64,000 bases of DNA from Haliotis asinina. Lineage: Eukaryota > Mollusca > Gastropoda > Lepetellida > Haliotidae. The notes beneath the pieces are model-generated. The model was not told where the DNA came from. It worked only from the letters and a program-made list of their open reading frames with translations, and made no database searches. The stretch covers positions 44,926,645 through 44,990,644 of the forward strand of contig NC_090281.1 in NCBI RefSeq assembly GCF_037392515.1. The letters are read 5' to 3'. How positions within the stretch are numbered: the stretch's first letter is position 1; each line of letters starts with the position of its first letter. This document shows positions 35,759-46,308 of this stretch, one piece after another. Made by a program: the position numbers and the translations under genes.

Positions 35759-36055
35759 TCACGTGTTACTGAAGACGACGATTATCCTCAGCATTTAAAG
35801 AAACTTGAAAGACGTTATAAGGAGTTCTACATCCTCGATAATCTCCAAGGTATAAGGTATTACAAGCCTCCACGATTCTGTGGATGCATCTGCGGCTCTA
35901 CGGATTATAACTTCCCTTGGCTGGCTTTTTATCCAAGCAGGAGTCTACGCTGGGAAGTTGAGCATAAAGATCACAAAGCACTTTCGCTTCTTAAATTATC
36001 TTACCGATTCAACTTGGCAACACAACTGATGCAGAGGCACAATGAAAAAAGTTGA
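35759..36055 (+). other. Unidentified 98-codon open frame without ATG start
   Basis: Open from just after a TGA (35756-35758) to TGA at 36053-36055. The translation is varied and protein-like: YPQHLKKLERRYKEFYILDN, GIRYYKPPRFCGCICGSTDY, FPWLAFYPSR, WEVEHKDHKALSLLKLSYRF. It has a small Cys cluster (CGCIC) but no family I recognise. Left neighbour is the 5' end of a SINE2, right neighbour the Tc1-like remnant. It may be an exon of a host gene cut by these insertions, a retrocopy fragment or chance. The opposite strand is not open over the same length. Confidence 0.35.
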
Positions 36056-36063
36056 ATTTTGAA

Positions 36064-36790
36064 TTAGTTTAATGTTTCAGACGTATCAATTTGTGTGCAT
36101 GACTTCCCCCAAAATCTGAGTCTCACTGCAGGCAAACCTTCAGGAATGAGCATCTGGTCGCAGTAAGCAGCAGCTGTGAGGTTTCCATGGATGACTAGAA
36201 GCCAGGAACGGCTGGTCCCACAGAAAGCACCCCACACCTTGCAACTTCCGCCCCTGAATCTGTCGGCTTCCTGTAGACAACATTGGGCATACCATCTCCA
36301 GATTCTATGCCTGCCGTCCGCGAATCTGAGCGTAAACCTGGATTCATCGCTAAAGACGACTTGATTCCAGTCTCTCTGAGTCCATCGGAGGTGTCGTTGG
36401 GCCCACAGCAGACGTTGACGTTGATGAAACGGCGTCAGTATTGGCCCATGATATGGACGTCGAGAATGGAGATTGGCAGCCCACAACCGATTTCGAATGG
36501 TCTGTGAGGACAGTCGACCTCTTAACATCTCAGCCCTGGTTCGTGTAGCCGGCGGACATCTGTCACGCAGGTGATGTAGGACGATTTGGGGGTCCTCTGC
36601 TCGTGACGCCACACGTGGACGGCCCGGCCTTGGGCGAAGTGATGCCAGTTTGTTGTATACTACCTCGCAAGTCATACACAGTAGGACGGCTGCATCCCAT
36701 TTCTCTTGCGACGTCAATCACTGATCTTCCCGCTTGCAACATGCCGCTTGCAACGGCACGTTCACGTTGCACGTTTGACAATCGTGGCAT
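36064..36790 (-). pseudogene. Tc1-like transposase, C-terminally truncated
   Basis: Starts at 36790 with MPRLSNVQRERAVASGMLQA and a helix-turn-helix (SVIDVAREMGCSRPTVYDLR). After one frame change near 36640-36700 the second frame gives RPRPGRPRVASR, HLRDRCPPATRT, SSQTIRNRLWAANLHSRRPY, then WNQVVFSDESRFTLRFADGR with the first catalytic Asp. LVIHGNLTAAAYCDQML is the last recognisable part. The second Asp (usual motif QDNAxxH) and the final Glu of DD34E are missing, so the protein ends about two thirds through. Terminal inverted repeats could not be identified. It is much fresher than the remnant at 33385. Confidence 0.9.
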
Positions 36791-36830
36791 TTAAAGTACC
36801 TTTAGAACTGTGGTTTAAAAGTGTTGTTTT

Positions 36831-37592
36831 TTTTCAATTCTTGAGGCCAATGCAAACACGTGCAAATGAAGAAAACCTGATTTGGCACTAACGTCATTTG
36901 CACGACGAATGGATGGGTTTGAGTGGGTTTTGCCAACGTTTTATCTAGAGTCGAAAGATAGGGATCCCCCAGGGACCGAGAATCACCGCGAACGCCACAA
37001 TACCAAGACGACAGGCGGCAGCAACTTCAACGACACGTAGCTGGACAATAAACAAGAATCAATACAAAGAAGCCAATTTTAAATACTGCTAACAGTCACT
37101 CCAAAAGAGATTTATGGGACGCTTTACTAAATATTGACGAAAATTCGTCTAGAAAGAGAGCGCAAACTTCTCCACGCAAAGACAGCGATTTGCATCCACC
37201 ACAAAAAATCAACAACTGTTCACTGTAATGTACTGCTATTTGGCTACAGCTAGGTCACAATCCTCATGACGTAATTTGTTTACAATAAACAAGCAAAACA
37301 TATTAATGTATTATTGGTGCAGTGCGTTATGGGACTCAAGATACGTGTGGAAATGCCTTTTGACGCTCAAAATATAGAACTTGCAAAAGTAGCATTGTCA
37401 ATGAATTGTGTATACATAAAAATGACGTCATCATCAAAATATGGCCGCTTCCATGGATAAAATTCTCGAAGCAATAGCTCTGACAAAACGACAGGTAAAA
37501 GGAAATGCATAAGTCTGTACACAACACTTGAGTAGTTTTTGAATATCATTCGAACGGTATTACTACGTCTCACAATCGAAAGGCAAATACGA
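36831..37592. other. Intergenic spacer
   Basis: Nothing recognised beyond short open frames without domains. Confidence 0.6.
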
Positions 37593-37864
37593 TCTGTGAA
37601 GGTCCAGAGCAGAATAGGTCTTCAGCAACCCATGCTTGCCATCAAAGTCGACTATGCTTGTCGTAAGAGGCGTCTAACGGGATCGGGTGGTCAGGCTCGC
37701 TGACTTGGTTGACACATGCCATCGGTTCCCAATTACGCAGATCGATGCTCATATTGTTGATCACTGGATTGTCTGGTCCAGACTCGATTATTTACGAACC
37801 GCCGCAATATAGCTGAAATATTGCTGAGTGCGGCGTAAAACTAAACTCACTCACTCACTCACTC
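37593..37864 (+). mobile_element. SINE2 copy, near full length
   Basis: Best SINE2: GTGAAGGTCCAGAGCAGAAT, AGGTCTTCAGCAACCCATGC, GTCGTAAGAGGCGTCTAACG, GGATCGGGTGGTCAGGCTCG, TTGATCACTGGATTGTCTGG, AGACTCGATTATTTACGAAC, GCAATATAGCTGAAATATTG, then GCGGCGTAAAACTAAACTC and (ACTC)n. The last 30 bases before the tail match SINE1, so both probably borrow the same LINE machinery. Confidence 0.93.
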
Positions 37865-38527
37865 AAAGACAAATACAATGAAACTCACTGCCTATATACC
37901 GACAAGGGAAAACTCGTTGAATGTAAACATCTCTGGAATTAACCAGAGACCAAATGTGAGAAAAGATAATTAGGGCTGTATATTACACATATTTATTGCT
38001 CCCACTGACAAAGGAACTGGGCCTAAGTGTACCACTTATTGCCACCTTCTGGCAGTGGTATTAGAAGTCATTTACAATAGTATTCGCCTACTAGCAACAG
38101 TAATCCATCTTAGAATATATCTCTACGCTGTGCATATTGGGTGAAAGCATAATCTTCACACAATTAACATTGTTTTGGAAGTGAAATGAGGCAAGCACTT
38201 GACTCATTACATAGTATTAAACCGCATACTGTTTAGTTTGCATCAGGTATTCATTAACCTGATTTGTTTATTGTAACTAGCTACTGAATAAATTGTCGAC
38301 ATGGTATTCACACAGGAGAACAGACTGAAAAATGACATGTAATGCGACTTAGAAACTACCCTGGAAGAAAAATGGGGGACTGGATGCCCCATTGAACGTT
38401 GATATTGCCCAGCACGTCTGGACCTGTTCAACGCCTGTTTAACGTCACTAGCATGGAATTTGGGTTGCATGGTAATCCATGCACGGTGGTGATGGTGACC
38501 AACTGGACGGATGACTACGTGACTGCG
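37865..38527. other. Intergenic spacer
   Basis: No gene recognised. A minus-strand open frame of 99 codons (38243-38542) has no recognisable domain. Confidence 0.55.
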
Positions 38528-38799
38528 TGTACAAGACAGCATAAAAATGGACTATGGATCACCAACAACTGAAGATTACCAGAAACTGAAGGTAGATCAA
38601 CATACTAGGGTCCATGGGGACTTACAGTACATTTGTCTCCTGCATGGGCCCTAGCTGAATTTACATCATCCCTTCAGCTGTTAGCAGTTTAGACATATCT
38701 AGCCAACAGTTAAAATACATATATACTACGATTAAAAACAGTGGAAAGTTTTAGTGTACTTTGAATGTTTTGGGACTTACGTACCCTCTCAGGATGACA
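38528..38799 (-). mobile_element. SINE3-related repeat, longer upstream part
   Basis: Shares AACTGAAGGTAGATCAACAT, ACTAGGGTCCATGGGG with the right end of the SINE3 copy at 33766-34043, but continues past that copy's end with AGCTGAATTTACATC, ATCTAGCCAACAGTTAAAAT, TTGAATGTTTTGGGACTTAC and GTACCCTCTCAGGATGAC. The same extension occurs at 56570-56770. So SINE3 copies are variably truncated, as for a LINE tail or a longer SINE. Confidence 0.75.
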
Positions 38800-39340
38800 A
38801 GGCACCCAATGAAGAGCCACCTCCTCGTGGTTTGTGCTGGGTAACGCTAAGTGCTCTTCTCCCGTGTGGACCCGGGACAGAATGTGTCCACAGCACCCCA
38901 TTGTTGGTCGTAAGAGGCGACCAAATCAAGCAACCTGTTTGCGGTGGTTTGCGCCCCTGTGCCGGTGGAGTAAGGGATTCTGGTGGTTGAAGGCATAGGA
39001 GCGATGCCCAGCACACTTTGACCCTGACTTAACCTAGACGGGTGGTAGAATGGGTCGGCTAGGCCCTGTGCACTGACTTTATGTAACTGCACAATATTTG
39101 ATTTGGAATTTCATTTGTGGCCTTGGCACCTTTTGTTCATGTTCTTTAGATTTTTATCATGAACTTTGCCTAGAGACATTATGCCCAGAGGGCGGTGGCT
39201 CATGGGTCAGTCTGGTAGAAGAATTAATGTTTTAGTTTTTCTGCTGGAGTATATCATCCGAATATCATTGTCCTTGCGATACTCCGTGGTGGGTGGGGAG
39301 CTCGGATGATGAAACATATACACTAACTATGGAATACCAC
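38800..39340 (+). mobile_element. LINE 5'-region fragment (I/Nimb-like)
   Basis: The end of this stretch (TCTGGTAGAAGAATTAATG, CTGCTGGAGTATATCATCCG, GATACTCCGTGGTGGGTGGG, GCTCGGATGATGAAACATAT) matches the leader before the LINE ORF1 start at 43263. The earlier part (CGTAAGAGGCGACCAAATCA, CCTGTGCCGGTGGAGTAAGG) looks like the remaining 5' leader. No clean protein follows: sequence after 39330 does not give ORF1. Confidence 0.55.
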
Positions 39341-40377
39341 ACCCGATCTGTGCTTTAAGGTCCCCGCACATTAAAGTCTCAAAGCGGCATGTGGGTGAGC
39401 CCATGCTCTGCATCGTCCGTGGCTGGTAGATGATCTGTAGTGTAGTAGAATGGAGAGCCAGTGGAGGGTACGTACATGCCTATCAGTACGAGTAGGACTC
39501 ATTCTTGTCAAAGACTTATCTACTGTGATGCCAATGACATTTGGAATATCTAGGTTCAAATGTAGGCAGTGTTTAGCAATAGATGAATTAGCATGTAAAC
39601 ATCGCCTGATAGTCTACCCGCACTAGCTAGTCAAGTCTAAATGCACTTGCATTTGCAACATAATCATCATAAACAGATAGTCGGTGGATATTTATTGTTT
39701 TATCAGGAAATGTTTCCAAGAGACATACTATGTCGAATTTCAATAAAAATTCAAGGAAACCACTTTCATTACATTAACATTCAACCATCCATACTCCAAG
39801 AAAGGAAAGGAAAATGTTTAACATATAAAGCAATTAGTAGCACCTGGGGAGTGGGTGTCGACTGTCAGGGCCCGACCGCCTCCCTATGCTTCCTCCATGG
39901 TCTCATGAAGTAGTGGATCACGTGACCTCAACGCCTCCCCTGCGGCAGTTGTTGCTGCATTTTGGCTAGCGTGGCTTTCACCTGAGGCGACGTTTGTGAG
40001 TGGTGATGGAGTCCCGCGTGTTAAGGACGTTGACCGGAGGTGTGCCAATCTCCGTCCCTTGTCACGCGTATAATTCTAAATTGGTTTTGTGAACAGTTGG
40101 CCATTCTTGAAGTAGCCAAACAAACCTTTAATTTCCAGTTCACACAACTTGTCTCTCTGCTATTTGTTAGGTCGTTACACCAATGTTGGACCTTCGGAAT
40201 TATTCCCGATGGCTCAGAGTTTCAATTTTGTCATTACTACTCAAAAATTTTGCTATAAGTGGTCTTTATTTGGTTTGGTTTGTCTGTTTCCCTTAGCACC
40301 TATACGATGCGCACGCACAATGTCCCCGCGTTGTCATTCCTTTTCGGTAACGTGGTCATTTAGGAGATTAACAACTT
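39341..40377. other. Intergenic spacer
   Basis: Contains GC-richer, repeat-like stretches (39350-39480, 39840-40060) that I cannot assign. No gene recognised. Confidence 0.5.
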
Positions 40378-40792
40378 TTACTTTGTAGGAGTCATATGAT
40401 TCATTATCATTTTTCGGCTAAAAGCTTCAACCTTATTTAAATCAGTGCTTGTCGCCTCCAGTTTACTCTGAAAGGCGTCTGTATCGTTATAGATAGAGGG
40501 CTGCTCGCCCGAAACTGTGTCTTTGTCATTGCGGAGCTCAGATACAAGCGTTTCTAGGGATGAACAGTCATCCGGGAGATTACCGAGTCTGTTATTCATA
40601 GATGTCATTTCTTTTGTCTTTGCCTTTAGTGTGAATATGTGTACCACCCCAGGGTGGATTATGGGTATTGATATAACCCATTATAATGCAGGGTTTCGGA
40701 AGTTGATCATAAAGAGTTTGAAGATCAGACAGTTGAAGTGTTGAAGAAGTGAAATATACAACGACCTTATTGTGAAGGCAACATGTAGAGTA

Positions 40793-40998
40793 ACGAGATC
40801 GGGTGGTCAGGCTCGCTGACTTGGTTGACACATGTCATCGGTTCCCAGTTGCGCAGATTGATGCTCATGTTGTTGATCACTGGATTGTCTGGTCCAGACT
40901 CGATTATTTACACACCGCCGCCATGTAGCTGGAATATTGCTGAGTGTGGTGTAAAACTAAACTCACACACTCACTCACTCACTCACTCACTCACTCAA
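40793..40998 (+). mobile_element. SINE2 copy inserted in the LINE
   Basis: GAGATCGGGTGGTCAGGCTC, TTGATCACTGGATTGTCTGG, CCATGTAGCTGGAATATTGC, GTGTAAAACTAAACTCAC and (ACTC)n to 40998. 5'-truncated relative to 37593-37864. It splits the LINE remnant and is therefore younger. Confidence 0.9.
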
Positions 40999-41309
40999 TG
41001 TCCTCAGTAGATCCAGTAGATGTTATATGGCTGAATTCTACTTTCCGACCCTTTTGGGGCTCTGTCACTTTTGTTTTCACGAAGTTTCATGCTTCGGTTT
41101 ATATTTGCTGTTAACAATAGGCTGAGTATCAGATGACGACTGGGACTGTGAACGTATTGAGGGGATGACTTATGATCAGATGATGACTCTGACTGCCTTT
41201 CGGGCGTATTTGATTCCGTTGTTTGAGTTGATTCAGCAGGATATACAAGCTGTGGCGAGTCAAGTTCGTTTAGCAGCTTGTAAATGATTTAGACAGTTTA
41301 GGACTTGGT

Positions 41310-41742
41310 TCATATAAGTGTTTTAGTTATGGAAGCATAACGTTTCTGTAAGTTTCTATCTCTGACAGCAGGAAAACTGATGTTTTGAGTAAATTTGATC
41401 CCGTTGATCTGCATTTTCCAAATCGGACACTCTTCTGAGAAAGATGAATGTTCTGAACAGTTTGTGCAATAACTTTTCAAACGATGCACTCTCTTCACCT
41501 ATGTGTGTCTTCTCACAACAATCAGCACACACAACGGACAATGTGTCAGTAGTGACACCATGGCCATACTTCTGGCATATAACGCATCTGAGCGGATTAC
41601 GGATATAGGTGTGAACATTGATATTGCAGTAACCTGCCTTCAAAGATTTGGGAGCGGTAGGCGACGAAAGGGAAAACAGACACGTATTGGTGTTAATAGT
41701 TTTTGTTTTTAAGGAGTGAAAAGCTTTTGACATAGAGTACAC
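41310..41742 (-). pseudogene. LINE ORF1 zinc-knuckle fragment
   Basis: Minus-strand reading: SLKAGYCNINVHTYIRNPLR, CVICQKYGHG, CADCCEKTH, then in another frame YCTNCSEHSSFSEECPIWKM and IKFTQNISFPAVRDRNL. The series Cys-x2-Cys...Gly-His, Cys-x2-Cys and a last CPIWK followed by the ISFPAVRD box is typical of I/Nimb/Jockey-type ORF1 proteins, which bind the element's RNA. At least one frame change lies between the second and third knuckle, and the first knuckle has lost spacing. Non-functional. Confidence 0.8.
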
Positions 41743-42107
41743 CTTAATCTTTCATTTCAGTCAGTGTCAAGCTCTGACATGTCGGAAAATAACCGATCAC
41801 TGCCTCTGATGATACCTTTGCTTGTGTTTAATGTCTTGTGAGCAGGTTCGATTCGATACTCATCAAGCTGACTGCTGTCATTTCTCGCACTCAACTAGGA
41901 GCACACAGGAACGTAGCCGCTGAATGGTCTTAACTTCCACGGCAATAGCTTGAATACCCATGGCAGTCGACAGTGTCAAGCACGAGAAAGCGTAGCCAAA
42001 AGTCTATTGATCTGAACGGTCTTAGCTCATTTTCATCAGGATAATATTCAAGAGGAGTTTTTTTTGTGGGGGTTTCATAAGCCATGCCATAAGCCTCCTC
42101 CCCCACC

Positions 42108-43107
42108 CCAAGTGAATTGTAAGGCGTAGTACACTCTACAATGGCATACGGATTGTCTGGTGCGGTAAACTCTACAGTGACTGGTGGATTCTGTGGTATA
42201 GTACTCTATACAGTGACAGCTGGAGTTTAAGGTATAGCACACTCTACAATGACAGGTGGATTGTAAGGTATAGTACGCTCTACAATGGCAGGTGGATTGT
42301 AAGGTATGGCACGCTCTACAATGGCAGGTGGGTTGTAAGGTATAGCACGATGTACAATGGCAGGTGGATTGTAAGGCATAGCACGATGTACAATGGCAGG
42401 TGGATTGTAAGGTATGGCACGCTCTACAATGGCAGGTGGGTTGTAAGGTATAGTACGATGTACAATGGCAGGTGGATTGTAAGGTATGGCACGCTCTACA
42501 ATGGCAGGTGGGTTGTAAGGTATAGCACGATGTACAATGGCAGGTGGATTGTAAGGTATGGCACGCTCTACAATGGCAGGTGGGTTGTAAGGTATAGCAC
42601 GATGTACAATGGCAGGTGAATTGTAAGGTATAGCACGATGTACAAAGGCAGGTGGATTGTAAGGTATAGCACGATGTACAATGGCAGGTGGATTGTAAGG
42701 TATAGCACGATGTACAATGGCAGGTGGATTGTAAGGTATGGCACGCTCTACAATGGCAGGTGGATTGTAAGGTATAGCACGATGTACAATGGCAGGAGAA
42801 TTGTAAGGTATAGCACGATGTACAATGGCAGGTGGGTTGTAAGGTATAGTACGATGTACAATGGCAGGTGGATTGTAAGGTATGGCACGCTCTACAATGG
42901 CAGGTGGATTGTAACGTATGGCACGATGAACAATGGCAGGTGGATTGTAAGGTATAGCACGATGTACAATGGCAGGTGGATTGTAAGGTATGGCACGCTC
43001 TACAATGGCAGGTGGATTGTAAGGTATGGCACGATGTGCAATGGCAGGTGGATTGTAAGGTATAGCACGATGTACAATGGCAGGTGGATTGTAAGGTATG
43101 GCACGCG
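42108..43107. repeat. 36-bp minisatellite
   Basis: About 27 units of GGTATAGCACGATGTACAAT plus GGCAGGTGGATTGTAA. Unit variants alternate (ATAGCACGATG versus ATGGCACGCTC). The period is a multiple of three, so a 396-codon frame on the minus strand (CHTLQSTCHCTS, 12 residues, repeated) and two plus-strand frames stay open. Cysteine-rich appearance is a by-product; I see no signal peptide, start context or splice structure supporting a gene. Left and right neighbours are LINE pieces. Confidence 0.95.
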
Positions 43108-43490
43108 AATCTGGTAGAAATATTAATATTAATTCTTCTGCTGGAGTAGATCATCCGGGTATCCTTGGTGCTGTAAGTTGGAGACCCACTTGCTTTTAGC
43201 ATTGTCCTTGTGATACTCCGTGGTGGGTGGGTGGCTCGGATGATGAACCATATTACACTAACCATGGCTTACAGCTATGAAATTCCGCCCAAAAGCCCAA
43301 AATGTCCACTTGAAATTGACCCTATTGATACTGATCACAGACCTTCTGCATCGATTGAGTATTGGCCGCTTTTCCTTGTGATCGAGACTCCTGACAAGAC
43401 ACCGTAAAAGGTGAACCCCTTTGCTGTATCCAAGGGTATTGAAGTAGTACAGGAGGAGGCAGCTGAAAAATCTGATGTCGTAGCCTCCCC
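43108..43490 (+). mobile_element. LINE 5' leader and start of ORF1
   Basis: The leader (TCTGCTGGAGTAGATCATCC, GGTGCTGTAAGTTGGAGACC, ATACTCCGTGGTGGGTGGGT) is followed by ATG at 43264 and MAYSYEIPPKSP, then EYWPLFLVIET and, after one stop, VNPFAVSKGIEVVQEEA. The WPxFLVI...L.PFAV.KGI pattern is the N-terminal RNA-binding part of I/Nimb-like ORF1. Sequence stops matching at about 43490; the rest of the LINE is missing. The 36-bp array ends exactly where the leader begins. Confidence 0.72.
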
Positions 43491-45211
43491 AGTACTGAGT
43501 TTGTTTGACACTATCTTCAGTTAGTATGATGTCTTCGGCTCATGAAAAGGCCTTTAATACTCAGGTTTTCACAGGCCATTTTATGTGGTGGAGGTCTGTG
43601 AGCATTTTCATGACATTTGGTTTGCTGGCCGACAACATCTCAAAGTTAATCATGGATAGTTTTACTAATATCAATCTGATCACTGTCATTGTGACTTTTG
43701 TGTATTGCTAAAGGGTGTATATTTTTTTACATACATTTGCTTTTGAAAATAATGAAAATGACCGCCATTTTGAATTGTCTTCTCGGCAGTTACATTTACA
43801 TAAAAATTAACACCGAATGTGTCCATTTACGGCCAATGTTGATACTTTCTATGTTTTTTGACACTTGTATCTTCTAGAGTGGTGACTCGGGCACAAAACA
43901 GGTGATTTTGTATGGTCATGTCGTGATAATATAGTGTTTTACAGCTTACTCATTGAGACGAGATTTTGTTTCCTGTTTACTTCTAGAGTGACAACATGTT
44001 ACATGGAATAACTTGATATTACCCAGAATTCAAAAATGGCTGCCAAGATGGCCCCCATTGTAGTTTTAGTGCCTATGCAGAGCAGAGAACTAACAAACAA
44101 TTCATTTGGTGTCACATGTTTAACACAGTTTAGAAAAAAACAAACTTCAATGTTATGGTTCCTAAACATACATTCCTAAACTATTTGATGAAATAGCAGT
44201 ATCCAAAGTATTAGAAAACTATGCTTCACGATCGATAACTGCCTCTAAGCTCTCGTAGTAGCTATTCAAATGGTCTGTCAGATAACTGTTAATTACTTTT
44301 GATACATTCAGAAGCTTACAATTTGTTCAGTTTATCTGCTTTGATATAGATCTCTCTCTGATGGCATACTGACTTTATTGCATTTACTCTGTGTCAGTTC
44401 AACCAGTCCATGGGGAGCAGCATCTCTCGACATCAGAACACCAGAATAGGGATACGCTGACCATCACAAATGCTCCAACCGTGGTCAACTGGTTAAGGAA
44501 TATCATTGGCAAACATGCACTTGGTTGTTTACTTGCGCAATGTAATATTCTAGACTGTTGGATGTTGGTGGGAACTTTTCATTTAATGTCTTGTCTCATC
44601 TACAGACACCACTGGATTGTTTAGTACATACATTGAACTAAAGGTCTGTGCGATGTGACCTAGTAATGTTGATAGGCTTTTGTATTGTAAGTTCTGGTTT
44701 GTAGACATTAGAATACCCCCGTGTATTGATCTATTGTTTTAATGTTGGACTTGTTTCGTGATGTGTTTCTGTGTTGGCGGTGTTTAGCAGTGCATGGCAG
44801 TATATGGCTAAAAACAGGCACTCCTACAAGGCGATAAAGTCGTGCACATCCGATTTCCATGGACAAAAACAATTCTTCTCGAGTAAACAAGTTTCACAAA
44901 GAAAACAGCAAAACAAACAAGTACAATCGGACCAGCTGTGCGGATTATGTTTTATTAATGTCATCATTCCCAAAATGGAACAGTACCAAATCCTCGAACA
45001 TAAACACCAACATTGTTGTCGCAGAATGTGTGTCTAAATTGATCTTGATCAAATTTGAGATTTGAACAAGGTCAAAGGTAACTGAAGCCCGACACGTAAA
45101 ACCAGAGATCAAAAACATTTTTGAGAAAAAAAACTCTGGAACCGTGTTTCCTCAACGTATGCAACGCTACCTGTTCTACTGGAGGGTTTACAGTAGTAGA
45201 CACGCAGAGTA
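43491..45211. other. Intergenic spacer
   Basis: No gene or repeat family recognised on either strand; open frames are short and featureless. Confidence 0.55.
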
Positions 45212-46308
45212 CATTGTCACAAAATATCCGAACAGTAAAACATCCACATGCTGCTCCAGAAGAATCCTTGATCCACTTCTGTCCACGGAATATCTTCTTG
45301 GCAGTCGTCCTGCCTCTGGGGGACTTCAGGGTCCATTTCCACCCCCAGGACGATGGCATCCACGCTCCTGATAATAAAGGTAAACATATTTTACATCATT
45401 TGTACTGTGTGCATAAATGCAAAATATATGATTCCACGAGAACATATCTCAAACACGAAAATCAAGTTGTGACTTGGCAGTAGACGTCATTGTACACAAG
45501 GAGGCACTTTATGTTTTCTTTAAAAGATCGTTTGGAAGAACACAGTGGCTTCTGCTAATACAGGTACACAGTATTCTGTATCATAATTTATACTTCCAGC
45601 ACATATTAAGACTGCATGAGTGTCGTTTTCACACTGCTTTTACCAGCATACCAGCTATATCATGGGGAGAAACAACAAATAAGGGCTCCACATATCATTC
45701 AGATATGGAAAATCGAAATCGGGTTGTTTGGAGCGTCATGGGCGAACGATTTAACCATTCGGTTATTCGACGATCCCCTTACATTTAAATACAAAGCAAA
45801 TATGTCGGGACGTGAAAAACAAAATTTAATTTAAGTTTTAAACTGAAATAGTGAATACTTTACCAGCAGATGGCCAGTACACTGACTTTCAAAGTGACCA
45901 TCCGGGACTTGCTTTGTCTCGAACTACCTATTGAAGGACGGAATGGTGGGTTAACACTAAGTTATACTATCTATAGATAGCATCGTACAGGGCATGCACG
46001 AAGGGGGCCCTATCTACACTAAGTAGACTACCAGTCAAGTGCAGTCAGCATTGGGTCTACTGGGGATGCTGAAAAGACTGGGGCCACAGAGTGTGCCAAC
46101 CCTAAACTAGCTGGGTTGCTGTAACAACCATCCTGACTGTACAGTCAGGCCCTAGCACCGAACCTACTCCATGTACGCTCGGCAGGGGGCTACGCGGAGA
46201 GCAGACGCACAATGGAGCCACCATGAGACAAAAGCTCATCCCATCGGACCCTCGGAAAGCCAGTGTACTAAAGTCCAGGTGGAAGGGTTTAGAGTGACAC
46301 AACACTGC
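45212..46308. repeat. 1.1-kb tandem duplication, unit 1
   Basis: Starts CATTGTCACAAAATATCCGA and ends at the junction where unit 2 begins with the same words at 46309 (offset 1,097 bp). Shared landmarks in order are TGCTGCTCCAGAAGAATCCT, CTTCAGGGTCCATTTCC, the SINE1-like piece, CTATCTATAGATAGCATCGT, GCACGAAGGGGGCCCTATCT and CAGACGCACAATGGAGCCAC. The first 170 bp have little disruption between units and both strands are partly open, but no protein family is recognised. Confidence 0.93.
45613..45781 (-). mobile_element. Diverged SINE1 in duplication unit 1
   Basis: GCATGAGTGTCGTTTTCACA, CAGCATACCAGCTATATCAT, GGCTCCACATATCATTCAG, GCGAACGATTTAACCATTCG: a distant reverse SINE1, sharing layout and the head phrase of the family. 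Present at the same place in unit 2, so it predates the duplication. Confidence 0.65.

Larger units (their letters stand above)
40378..41760 (-). mobile_element. LINE remnant (I/Nimb-like), minus strand
   Basis: ORF1 with CCHC knuckles lies at 41290-41742, a Ser/Thr-rich ORF1 C-terminus at about 41000-41290, and, beyond a SINE2 inserted at 40793-40998, a piece of the APE-type endonuclease at 40592-40792 (LSDLQTLYDQLPKPCIIMGY, then HNPPWGGTH, matching the usual GDFNAHN.LWG). The region between ORF1 end and endonuclease is lost. A coiled-coil-like stretch (LETLVSELRNDKDTVSGEQP) at 40385-40590 is of unclear origin. Reverse transcriptase is absent. Confidence 0.78.

Noticed and set aside
42075-43265. 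396-codon Cys/His-rich frame on the minus strand as a gene
   Set aside because: It is the 36-bp minisatellite read in one of several open frames; it overlaps LINE leader sequence at one end and has no independent coding signal.
45121-45483. 120-codon frame at the start of the duplicated 1.1-kb unit as a gene
   Set aside because: No family recognised; the second unit's counterpart is open only in part, and no firm splice sites frame it. Kept only as a remark on the duplication.
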